Of a stretch of DNA of 5,803 bases, positions 1 through 5,803 are shown piece after piece. Where the stretch lies: positions 1 to 5,803 of the forward strand of contig CATPBC010000355.1 of NCBI GenBank assembly GCA_955652195.1. The letters run 5' to 3'. Position numbers and translations under genes: made by a program. The first letter of the stretch is position 1, and each line of letters begins with the position of its first letter. This DNA is from an uncultured Xanthobacteraceae bacterium. GTDB taxonomy: Bacteria; Pseudomonadota; Alphaproteobacteria; Rhizobiales; Xanthobacteraceae. Below the pieces are notes generated by a model that did no database searches, was not told where the DNA came from, and saw nothing but the letters and a program-made list of their open reading frames with translations.

Positions 1-574
1 AGCCGCTCACCGAAACGAGCGCTTTGCAACGGTCCGGCCGTAACGCCGCGATGATATCAGCGGTGCGCGCGCCCCAATCAAAGCCGCCGATGACCGCCTT
101 CTCGATCTTGAGCGCATCCATCAGGGCGATGGCATCGACGGCGACCGCCGCCTGCTGGCCGTTGCGCGGCGTTTCACTCGACAGAAAACGCGTCGTGCCA
201 TAGCCGCGCACATAAGGCACGATCACGCGATAGCCCGCCGACGCCAGCAACGGCGCAACGTCGACAAAGCTGTGAATGTCGTAGGGCCAGCCATGCAGCA
301 GAATGACCGCAGCACCGTCGGGAGGACCGGCTTCGGCGTAGCCGACGTTCAGCACGCCGGCGTCGATCTGCTTGAGCGGACCAAACGATGTGTTGGTGCC
401 CGACTTGGTCGCCGGCAGCGGCGTCGGTTTGGCTCCGTCCGATTGGCCATCGGCCGCGCCGATCACGCCGAACTGGGCAACGGCAACAGTCAACGCCGCG
501 GCGCCGACGAAACGGCGGCGATGATGGTTGATCCGGTCGGAAGTGTCGATCTTGTTCATCGTATGCCTGTTCAT
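1..574 (-). CDS. Exported alpha/beta hydrolase with Asp nucleophile (epoxide hydrolase/haloalkane dehalogenase-like), C terminus cut by window edge
   Basis: Seen: reading leftward from the ATG at 574, an open frame of 191 codons runs off the left edge. Residues 18-42 look like a twin-arginine signal (HRRRFVGAA followed by a hydrophobic stretch), with cleavage probably near residues 42-44. The alpha/beta hydrolase core follows: oxyanion-loop HGWP at 94-97, RGYG at 123-126, and the nucleophile elbow GGFDWGAR with Asp166. Known for the family: an Asp in a G-x-D-W-G elbow marks epoxide hydrolases and haloalkane or haloacid dehalogenases, which attack the substrate to form an ester intermediate, rather than Ser esterases. 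The catalytic acid and His would lie beyond the window, so completeness is not shown. The start at 574 has an AGGGGA Shine-Dalgarno 6 bases upstream; the in-frame ATG at 559 would be 21 bases from it. It follows the epoxide hydrolase gene by 69 bases. Inference: a periplasmic hydrolase whose substrate, epoxide or other, is unknown. Confidence 0.9.
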   Translation of the reverse strand, partial: MNRHTMNKIDTSDRINHHRRRFVGAAALTVAVAQFGVIGAADGQSDGAKPTPLPATKSGTNTSFGPLKQIDAGVLNVGYAEAGPPDGAAVILLHGWPYDIHSFVDVAPLLASAGYRVIVPYVRGYGTTRFLSSETPRNGQQAAVAVDAIALMDALKIEKAVIGGFDWGARTADIIAALRPDRCKALVSVSG

Positions 575-580
575 GGCAAG

Positions 581-586
581 TCCCCT
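581..586 (-). promoter_or_regulatory. Shine-Dalgarno of the second hydrolase
   Basis: AGGGGA on the minus strand, 6 bases before the ATG at 574. It favours that start over the in-frame ATG five codons later, which has no site of its own. Confidence 0.65.
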
Positions 587-615
587 ACATGCTGGATCGT
601 TGTTTCGCCGGAGAG

Positions 616-636
616 CGGCGCGCATGCAGCGCGCCG
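616..636 (-). repeat. GC-rich inverted repeat between the two hydrolase genes
   Basis: Arms 616-623 (CGGCGCGC) and 629-636 (GCGCGCCG) are perfect 8-base complements around a 5-base loop. The repeat starts 7 bases past the epoxide hydrolase stop codon. In the minus-strand transcript no U-run follows it, so it is not a classical intrinsic terminator; on the plus strand it is followed by TGTTTT, but no gene there needs one. A second, weaker stem (606-610 with 616-620, loop 611-615) shares the 616-620 arm and would compete with it. Possible roles are 3'-end stabilisation of the upstream message, partial attenuation, or simple GC-rich noise. Confidence 0.55.
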
Positions 637-643
637 TGTTTTG

Positions 644-1954
644 TCAATTCGACTGACGCAACGACCTGAACGCAGCTCGGAGCTCCGCAGAGAAAAGCTG
701 TGGCTGTTCCCAGGCAGCGAAGTGTCCGCCCTTGTCGACTTCGTGAAAATAAATCAGGTTGCGATAGGCACGCCGGGCCCAAGTCTCCGGAGGTCGATAG
801 ACGTCCTCCGGAAATACCGTGATGGCCACCGGCAGTGCGATCTCCGCGGTCTTCTGCGCGCCAGCACTAATAACGCTGCCTCGCGCGCCGTTCTCCCAGT
901 ACAACCGCCCTGCCGAGGTTGCGCTGTTCGTCAGCCAGTACAACGTGATGTCGTCCAGCACGTCGTCTTTCGTCGGCGACTTTTCGGGATCGGCTCCATA
1001 CGTCCACTGCGCGAAACCTGGATGCACGAGCATCCAGGCCGCGAGAAAGGCCGGTGAGTCCGCTACGCCGTAACCGAGCGTCTGCGGCCGCGCGGTCATC
1101 ATCACGAAATAGGCGGAGTTGCCCTTTTTGGCGTATGCAATGAGCGATTCAACCACCGCGCGTTCGTTGTCGGAGAGTCCCGCCGGCGCGGGCCCGCCCA
1201 TGGGGAGCACCGCGGCCACCTCGGGCGGTACCGTCGCGGGCAGGTTCAGGTGGATACCGAGCAATCCTGCCGGCGCCTGGCGCGCCATCGCGCTGGAGAT
1301 GGGGGCGCCCCAGTCGCCGCCCTGGGCGACGTAGCGCGTGTACCCGAGGCGCTGCATCAGCTCCGCCCAGGTTTGCGCTATGCGGTCGGGATCCCAGCCG
1401 GTGCTGCTTGGCTTACTGGAGAAGCCGTAGCCCGGTACTGACGGGATAACGACGTCGAAAGCGTCTTCAGCGCTGCCTCCGTTCGCGGTTGGGTCCGTGA
1501 GCGGCCCAATGACCTTGATGAGCTCGAGCACGGAGCCCGGCCAACCGTGCGTGATGATCACCGGAAGCGCATTCTGGTGACGCGAGCGGACGTGAATAAA
1601 GTGAATGTCCAGCCCATCAATGTTCGTCTTGAATTGCGGCAACGAATTCAGCTTCGCTTCTGCCTTACGCCAGTCGTAGTCCTTGCCCCAGTAACGGACG
1701 AGTTCCTGGATCCTTGCCAACTGCGCACCCTGCGACTGATCGGCAACGGTTTCCTTATCGGGCCATCGCGTGGTCGTGATGCGTCGGCGGAGGTCGACGA
1801 GTTGCTCTTCGGGAATGTTGACGCGGAAGGGATGGATTGCATTGTCTTCAATCGCTGCGCGCGCCGCGGCAGGAAACACGTTGGCGGCCCCAACGGCCGC
1901 TGAGCTAGCAAGAAAGCCGCGCCGGCTTAGTTTGGAGTTCTCGACCGCAGCCAT
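644..1954 (-). CDS. Tat-exported epoxide hydrolase, microsomal/EHN-domain type
   Basis: A 436-residue alpha/beta hydrolase expected to open epoxides to diols. Seen: a twin-arginine signal (SRRGFL at 10-15, hydrophobic stretch, likely cleavage after ARA at 31-33); an EHN-type N-terminal domain from about residue 40 (HPFRVNIPEEQL, then a TTRWP motif at 61-65); oxyanion loop HGWPGS at 136-141; PGYGFS at 174-179; nucleophile elbow GGDWGA with Asp214; lid-region TLGYG with Tyr295 and RLYWEN with Tyr352; and GGHFAAWEQP with His411. By analogy with microsomal epoxide hydrolase (FPFE), the charge-relay acid is probably Asp384 in VFPEDV. All catalytic parts are therefore present and the length fits the family. 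The frame is open upstream to 2296, inside the cytochrome gene, but the ATG at 1954 is chosen because it has a GAGGAG site and begins the Tat signal. It lies 68 bases after the cytochrome gene. Export of this family is common in bacteria, but the substrate is unknown. Confidence 0.95.
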   Translation of the reverse strand: MAAVENSKLSRRGFLASSAAVGAANVFPAAARAAIEDNAIHPFRVNIPEEQLVDLRRRITTTRWPDKETVADQSQGAQLARIQELVRYWGKDYDWRKAEAKLNSLPQFKTNIDGLDIHFIHVRSRHQNALPVIITHGWPGSVLELIKVIGPLTDPTANGGSAEDAFDVVIPSVPGYGFSSKPSSTGWDPDRIAQTWAELMQRLGYTRYVAQGGDWGAPISSAMARQAPAGLLGIHLNLPATVPPEVAAVLPMGGPAPAGLSDNERAVVESLIAYAKKGNSAYFVMMTARPQTLGYGVADSPAFLAAWMLVHPGFAQWTYGADPEKSPTKDDVLDDITLYWLTNSATSAGRLYWENGARGSVISAGAQKTAEIALPVAITVFPEDVYRPPETWARRAYRNLIYFHEVDKGGHFAAWEQPQLFSAELRAAFRSLRQSN

Positions 1955-1962
1955 TTGGAGGT

Positions 1963-1968
1963 CTCCTC
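1963..1968 (-). promoter_or_regulatory. Shine-Dalgarno of the epoxide hydrolase gene
   Basis: GAGGAG on the minus strand, 8 bases before the ATG at 1954. It settles the start against the longer frame that runs back into the cytochrome gene. It overlaps a short inverted repeat (GGAG-ac-CTCC) whose 2-base loop is too tight to hide the site by itself. Confidence 0.7.
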
Positions 1969-2015
1969 TATTCAAATACCGAGCTCTCCAGAGTGACCTG
2001 ACCGGCAAGCGGGGA

Positions 2016-2025
2016 TGATCGATCA
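2016..2025. repeat. Ten-base perfect palindrome over the cytochrome stop codon
   Basis: TGATCGATCA reads the same on both strands and includes the TGA stop of the cytochrome gene at 2023-2025. It is short, flanked by unpaired bases and may be chance. The rest of the 68-base gap down to 1955 holds no clear -35/-10 pair and no terminator, so read-through from the dehydrogenase genes into the hydrolase gene is plausible. Confidence 0.35.
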
Positions 2026-3363
2026 ATCGGCCGCTTGGCGCCGGAGCTCTGCGACATCCTTGTCGGTAAGCTTCGAGCGTTCCGCACCGAAGCGAGCGGT
2101 CACATAGTTGGCAACGGCCGCGATCTCCGTGTCCGAATAGGCGCTGCCGAAGGCCGGCATCGATATGACGCCGTCGGGTGTGTGGCGCGTCGTGCCGGAA
2201 ATCACAATCTGCACGACATTGGTCGCGGTGCGATCGTTCACGCCGCGCGTGCCGGCAATCGTCGCGAAGGGCGACAGCTGACTCACGCCCGACCAATCAT
2301 GACAATGCACGCATGCCCCTTCGAACACGCGTTTACCGACCGCCTCAGCCGTCGCATTTCCCTCGCTCGGCGAACTCGCCGCCGGCGGCGCAAGCTTGGC
2401 TGGCAAGTCCGGCGATGCGATTGGAGGGACGCTTCGCACATAAGTTACCAGCGCACGGATATCGCTCGAAGCGATGTCCTTGAAACTCTGATCGACCGCT
2501 TCGCCCATTGGTCCAGCTGCGGTGCCGCGGCCCGCGGCATGGCCTGTCGATAAGTAATTGCGCACTTCGTCGTCGTTCCATGCGCCGATGCCGGATCCGT
2601 TGTCGGAGCTGATATTGAACGCGTACCAGCCGGCAGTCAGGGCGCCGGCAAATTTATTTCTGTTGTCGAGCGCCAACGCCAAATTGCGTGGCGTGTGGCA
2701 TTCGCCGCAATGCGCCAGGGCCTCGGCGAGATAGGCGCCCCTATTCCATTCCGCGCTCTGCGTGGGAACGGGCCGAAACCGTGAATTTTCACTAAAGAAT
2801 GCAGACCAGAGTCCCATCAGCCAGCGCTGGTTATATGGAAAACCAAAAGTACTCGGCAGGTTTTGCGCGCGGACCGCTGGTAGGCTGAACAAATAGGCCT
2901 TGATCGCCAGAGCGTCCGCGTCGGTCATGCGAGTGTAGGACGGAAACGGCATCGCCGGATACAAACGTGTCCCGTCCGGCCGTATGCCGCGTTGCACGGC
3001 GTTGAGGAAATCCTGATCGCTGTAATTACCGATCCCGGTTTCTTTGTCCGGAGTAATATTGGTGGAGTACAGCGTTCCGAACGGCAGAGGTATGGGAAGC
3101 CCGCCGGCATAGAGCCGGTCGCGCGACACGGTGTGACAGGCCCTGCAATCGGCGGCGCGCGCGAGATATTCGCCGCGCTTTACGACATCGGAATTTGCGA
3201 GATCGGCAGGAGCGCCCGTCGGATCGGCGGCACCATAATCGGCGAGCGCGACGGTCGATCCGCCTGCAAACGCCATCGGCCTTGGATTGAATATTTTCCA
3301 GGCAAAAACGGCTGCGACGATCAGCAAAATGACGATGACCAGCATTGTGCCGCGCGTGCGCAT
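2023..3363 (-). CDS. Membrane-anchored three-haem cytochrome c subunit of a molybdenum dehydrogenase
   Basis: A 446-residue c-type cytochrome. Seen: a hydrophobic N-terminal segment at about 7-25 with no obvious cleavage site, so probably a membrane anchor; then three cytochrome c domains with haem sites CRACH at 73-77, CGECH at 219-223 and CVHCH at 351-355. Likely axial Met ligands are Met138 (YPAMPFPSY), Met286 (GPMGEAV) and Met402 (ISMPAF). A Pro/Ala/Ser-rich linker at about 312-340 separates domains two and three. Known: this three-haem layout is typical of the cytochrome subunits of membrane-bound alcohol and aldehyde dehydrogenases of acetic acid and other proteobacteria. Its start lies 5 bases after the molybdenum subunit's stop, so it most likely takes electrons from that enzyme's [2Fe-2S] clusters and passes them to ubiquinone or a terminal oxidase. 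The ribosome site is weak (AGGT 10 bases upstream), consistent with translation coupled to the preceding gene. No frame damage is seen. Confidence 0.95.
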   Translation of the reverse strand: MRTRGTMLVIVILLIVAAVFAWKIFNPRPMAFAGGSTVALADYGAADPTGAPADLANSDVVKRGEYLARAADCRACHTVSRDRLYAGGLPIPLPFGTLYSTNITPDKETGIGNYSDQDFLNAVQRGIRPDGTRLYPAMPFPSYTRMTDADALAIKAYLFSLPAVRAQNLPSTFGFPYNQRWLMGLWSAFFSENSRFRPVPTQSAEWNRGAYLAEALAHCGECHTPRNLALALDNRNKFAGALTAGWYAFNISSDNGSGIGAWNDDEVRNYLSTGHAAGRGTAAGPMGEAVDQSFKDIASSDIRALVTYVRSVPPIASPDLPAKLAPPAASSPSEGNATAEAVGKRVFEGACVHCHDWSGVSQLSPFATIAGTRGVNDRTATNVVQIVISGTTRHTPDGVISMPAFGSAYSDTEIAAVANYVTARFGAERSKLTDKDVAELRRQAAD

Positions 3364-3368
3364 GATGA

Positions 3369-5546
3369 TTACGACCTACCGGCGACGGCGAGTGCCTTGC
3401 GGTCGATCGGCAGCCGGCGCAACGCGACGCCGGTCGCCGCATAGATCGCGTTGCGAAGCGCCGGCGGACCGGCGGTGGTCCCGGTCTCGCCGATGCCGCC
3501 TGGATCTTCGCCGCTCTTGATAAGGTGGATGTCGATCTTGGGCACTTCGTCGATGCGCAGCATGCGATAATCGTTGAAGTTGGATTGGCGCACCCGGCCG
3601 CGCTCGATCGTGATCTCGCCGAACAGCGCCGCGGTCAGCCCGAAGATCAATCCGCCCTGCAATTGCGCGACGATGGTATCGGGATTAACGGCAATGCCGG
3701 TATCGACTGCGGAGGTCACGCGGCGCAGATGCACTTCGCCGTGTTCATCAATCTCGCATTCGACGACGGTAGCGATGAAACTGCCAAACGACGGCTGCGC
3801 ACAGACACCGCGGCCGGTCCGCGCCGGCAAAGGCTGACCCCAGCCGGATTTTTCCGCCACGAGTTGGAGCGCCGCCTTAAGACGTGGTGTCTTTTCAAGC
3901 ATGCCAACGCGGAACGCGATCGGATCGGCGCCGGCCTTGCGCGCCAGCTCATCCATGAAGCATTCGGTCGCGAAGACATTGTTATTGGGCCCGACGCCGC
4001 GCCAGAACCCGGTTGGCACCGCTGGCGGCTCGGCACGAACATATTCGACCTGAAAATTTGGAATGTCATAGGGATTGTCGACCGCGCTATCGACGGCGTC
4101 GATATCGATGCCGCCCTGGAACGCTGGCGGCAGCCAGCGGGCGATAATCGACGAACCGGTCACGCGATATTTCCATGCAGCAATCTTGCCGCCTGACAGG
4201 GTTGCCGAAATGACGTCGCGATAAACCGGCCGATAAATATCGTGCTGGATATCCTCCTCGCGCGTCCAGACCACTTTTACTGGGCCGTCGACCTGCTTGC
4301 CGATGCGCACGGCGGCGGCCACCATATCGGCCTCGAGCCGTCGGCCGAAACCGCCGCCGAGCAGGTGGTTGTGCGCGGTCACTTTGTCGAGCGGGAGGCC
4401 TGCGGCTTTCGCGGCATCAGATTGCGCGCGGCTGATGACTTGACTCCCGACCCACACTTCACAGGAATCGGGAGTGACATGAACCGTGCAGTTCAGCGGC
4501 TCCATTGGCGCGTGCGCCAAAAACGGCAGCTCGTATTCGCCGTCTATTCGCTCGCCCTGGGAAAGCGCCTTGGACACGTCGCCGACCGATTTTGCGACCA
4601 CGCCGTCCTTTTTGCTAGCGGCGCGCAGATCGTCCCAAATATCGCTTGAGTTGATTTTCGCGTTTGCGCCTTCGTCCCACGCGATAACGAGCGCATCGAG
4701 GCCTTTTTTGGCAGCCCACATGTGATCGCCGACAACCGCGACGAGGTCATCAAGCACGATGATCTGTTGCACGCCGGGAACCTTCTTGGCTGCGCTGTCA
4801 TCGACCCGACCAACCTTCCCGCCGAACACCGGACACTGGGCAAGCGTCGCAAACTTCATTCCGGGCAGCATCGCATCGATGCCATAGATCACCTTGCCGT
4901 CGGCCTTGTTGGGTGTGTCGAAGCGTTTGAGCGGCTTGCCGATGAGCGTGAAATCCTTGGGATCCTTCAGCGGCGGATCTCGCGGGACCGGCTGGGCGCT
5001 CGCGGCATCGACCAAATCACCGTAAGCAAGCATCCGGTTGCTTGATTCATGTCTGACGACGCTATTTGACGTCGAGCAACTCGCCGGATCGACTTGCCAC
5101 TGTTGTGCCGCGGCCTGAACCAGCATCAGACGCGTTGCAGCGCCGGCCACGCGCAGCGGCTTCCAGAATGCGCGAATGGAATTGGAATTGCCGGTGACCT
5201 GAATCCCGAAGGTGGGGTTCCCGTAGAGCTTGTCATTCGGCGGCGCGTGTTCCAGGACAACTTTCGTGAAATCCGCATCGAGTTCGTCGGCGAGAATCAT
5301 TGGGATCGCGGTATATACACCCTGGCCCATCTCGACCTGCGGCATGACAAGCGTGGTTTGACCGGAATGATCTATGCGGATGAACGCGTTAGGTGCGAAT
5401 TTGCCGTCCGTGCTGTCGGGCGGCTGCTCCGGCTCGTTGACGGCGCGCGCCGGCAGATGGAAGGCAAGTACGAATGCTCCGGCCATGCCGCCCTGCAAAA
5501 CGGCGCGACGCGGCGGTGTGGCGGCGAGATGCCTCGAGCGATACAT
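3369..5546 (-). CDS. Molybdopterin-binding large subunit, isoquinoline 1-oxidoreductase beta/aldehyde dehydrogenase type
   Basis: A complete 725-residue xanthine oxidase-family large subunit. Seen: a twin-arginine-like signal (TPPRRAVLQGG at 10-20, hydrophobic stretch, ARA at 33-35 as likely cleavage site); MPQVEMGQG at 68-76; AHAPMEP at 344-350; the molybdopterin-binding loop LLGGGFGRR at 395-403; PTGFWRGVG at 511-519; and GGIGETG at 683-689, where Glu687 matches the catalytic base of molybdenum hydroxylases. Known: this subfamily (isoquinoline 1-oxidoreductase, nicotinate hydroxylase, membrane-bound aldehyde dehydrogenases) binds molybdopterin cytosine dinucleotide, has no FAD subunit and donates electrons to cytochrome c. 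The Tat signal fits export of the folded cofactor-loaded enzyme, with the small subunit carried along. The start at 5546 has an AGGAGG site 7 bases upstream that overlaps the preceding gene's stop. The substrate, aldehyde or N-heterocycle, cannot be decided from sequence. No cofactor insertion chaperone (XdhC-like) is in the window. Confidence 0.95.
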   Translation of the reverse strand: MYRSRHLAATPPRRAVLQGGMAGAFVLAFHLPARAVNEPEQPPDSTDGKFAPNAFIRIDHSGQTTLVMPQVEMGQGVYTAIPMILADELDADFTKVVLEHAPPNDKLYGNPTFGIQVTGNSNSIRAFWKPLRVAGAATRLMLVQAAAQQWQVDPASCSTSNSVVRHESSNRMLAYGDLVDAASAQPVPRDPPLKDPKDFTLIGKPLKRFDTPNKADGKVIYGIDAMLPGMKFATLAQCPVFGGKVGRVDDSAAKKVPGVQQIIVLDDLVAVVGDHMWAAKKGLDALVIAWDEGANAKINSSDIWDDLRAASKKDGVVAKSVGDVSKALSQGERIDGEYELPFLAHAPMEPLNCTVHVTPDSCEVWVGSQVISRAQSDAAKAAGLPLDKVTAHNHLLGGGFGRRLEADMVAAAVRIGKQVDGPVKVVWTREEDIQHDIYRPVYRDVISATLSGGKIAAWKYRVTGSSIIARWLPPAFQGGIDIDAVDSAVDNPYDIPNFQVEYVRAEPPAVPTGFWRGVGPNNNVFATECFMDELARKAGADPIAFRVGMLEKTPRLKAALQLVAEKSGWGQPLPARTGRGVCAQPSFGSFIATVVECEIDEHGEVHLRRVTSAVDTGIAVNPDTIVAQLQGGLIFGLTAALFGEITIERGRVRQSNFNDYRMLRIDEVPKIDIHLIKSGEDPGGIGETGTTAGPPALRNAIYAATGVALRRLPIDRKALAVAGRS

Positions 5547-5553
5547 CGGGCAG

Positions 5554-5560
5554 CCTCCTA
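5554..5560 (-). promoter_or_regulatory. Shine-Dalgarno of the molybdenum subunit gene, fused to the upstream stop codon
   Basis: TAGGAGG on the minus strand: the first three bases are the TAG stop of the iron-sulfur gene, and AGGAGG is a full-strength ribosome site 7 bases before the ATG at 5546. Ribosomes finishing the small subunit thus stop on the site that loads the large subunit, which suggests translational coupling to match amounts of the two partners. Confidence 0.8.
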
Positions 5561-5803
5561 CGTCTGGCCGTCACCCGCGGCGTGCTTGATCGCGTCACGG
5601 ATGCGGACATAGGTGCCGCAACGGCAGATGTTGCCTGCCATCGCAGCGTCGATATCGGAATCGTCAGGATGCGGCGTGGCGGCGAGCAAAGCCGTCGCCG
5701 ACATGATCTGACCCGGCTGGCAATAGCCGCACTGAATGACCTCCAAGTCCAACCAGGCCTTCTGGACCTTTGCGCCCGTCGGCGTGGCGCCGATGCCTTC
5801 GAT
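5558..5803 (-). CDS. [2Fe-2S] small subunit of the molybdenum dehydrogenase, N terminus cut by window edge
   Basis: The last 81 residues of an iron-sulfur subunit of isoquinoline 1-oxidoreductase alpha type. Seen, numbering from the window edge: VQKAW just before the domain, then CGYCQPGQ with Cys25 and Cys28, and GNICRCGTY with Cys60 and Cys62. This C-x2-C-x31-C-x-C spacing is that of the helical C-terminal domain that binds the [2Fe-2S] cluster nearest the molybdenum cofactor. The plant-ferredoxin-like N-terminal domain with the second cluster should lie just outside the window. The frame has no stop up to 5803 and ends in TAG at 5558-5560. Role: to pass electrons from the molybdenum centre in the large subunit to the cytochrome. 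Relatives lack their own signal peptide and are thought to be exported with the Tat-bearing large subunit. Gene order with the large subunit directly downstream is standard. Confidence 0.95.
   Translation of the reverse strand: MEGIGATPTGAKVQKAWLDLEVIQCGYCQPGQIMSATALLAATPHPDDSDIDAAMAGNICRCGTYVRIRDAIKHAAGDGQT

Noticed and set aside
616..636. Inverted repeat as an intrinsic terminator of the epoxide hydrolase transcript
   Set aside because: The minus-strand sequence after the stem is GC-rich (GCTCTCCGG) and has no T-run.
272..1057. 261-codon open frame on the plus strand opposite both hydrolase genes
   Set aside because: It lies antisense to two proteins with full family motifs and spans their intergenic gap. 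Its product is Arg-rich with no recognisable domain, typical of a GC-rich antisense shadow.
1955..2022. Possible promoter for the hydrolase genes in the 68-base gap
   Set aside because: TTGCCG and TATTTG on the minus strand are about 24 bases apart, too far for a sigma-70 promoter, and no other pair is convincing.
1955..2296. 114-codon in-frame N-terminal extension of the epoxide hydrolase into the cytochrome gene
   Set aside because: The extension overlaps the third haem domain of the cytochrome in another frame and would bury the Tat signal. The ATG at 1954 has a good ribosome site and the signal begins there.
3525..4196. 223-codon open frame on the plus strand inside the molybdenum subunit gene
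   Set aside because: It is fully antisense to conserved coding sequence, including the catalytic C-terminal region, and shows no family motif.
5094..5612. 172-codon plus-strand open frame opposite the start of the molybdenum subunit gene and the end of the iron-sulfur gene
   Set aside because: Both minus-strand proteins here are confidently identified, and the plus-strand product resembles nothing.

Overview
All five genes in this window read on the minus strand, so transcription runs from high to low coordinates. They form one tightly packed, GC-rich stretch. In transcription order they are: (1) the C-terminal part of a small [2Fe-2S] subunit of a molybdenum hydroxylase (cut by the right edge); (2) its complete 725-residue molybdopterin-binding large subunit, of the isoquinoline 1-oxidoreductase/membrane aldehyde dehydrogenase type; (3) a membrane-anchored cytochrome c with three haem sites; (4) a complete epoxide hydrolase of the microsomal (EHN-domain) type with a twin-arginine signal; (5) the N-terminal 191 residues of a second, different alpha/beta hydrolase that also has a twin-arginine-like signal (cut by the left edge). 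There is no gene-free stretch longer than 70 bases, and I see no RNA gene, CRISPR array, insertion sequence or attachment site.

The first three genes make a recognisable three-part enzyme: an iron-sulfur subunit, a molybdenum subunit and a multihaem cytochrome. In known relatives it oxidises an aldehyde or hydroxylates an N-heterocycle and passes electrons through [2Fe-2S] and haem c to the respiratory chain. The genes are coupled closely. The stop codon of the iron-sulfur gene lies inside the Shine-Dalgarno sequence of the molybdenum gene, and only 5 bases separate the molybdenum gene from the cytochrome gene. The two hydrolase genes follow after gaps of 68 and 69 bases, with no convincing terminator before the first. 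A strong GC-rich inverted repeat lies between the two hydrolases.

Every protein whose N terminus is visible has an export signal or membrane anchor, so the locus looks like a periplasmic oxidation and hydrolysis module. The substrate cannot be read from the sequence. High GC, the gene families and the Tat signals suggest a soil alphaproteobacterium, possibly of the Bradyrhizobium/Rhodopseudomonas group. That placement is inference from family resemblance, not from a marker gene.

Nothing here is a clearly new system. The most interesting feature is the linkage of a cytochrome-linked molybdenum hydroxylase with two exported hydrolases that both carry an aspartate nucleophile.
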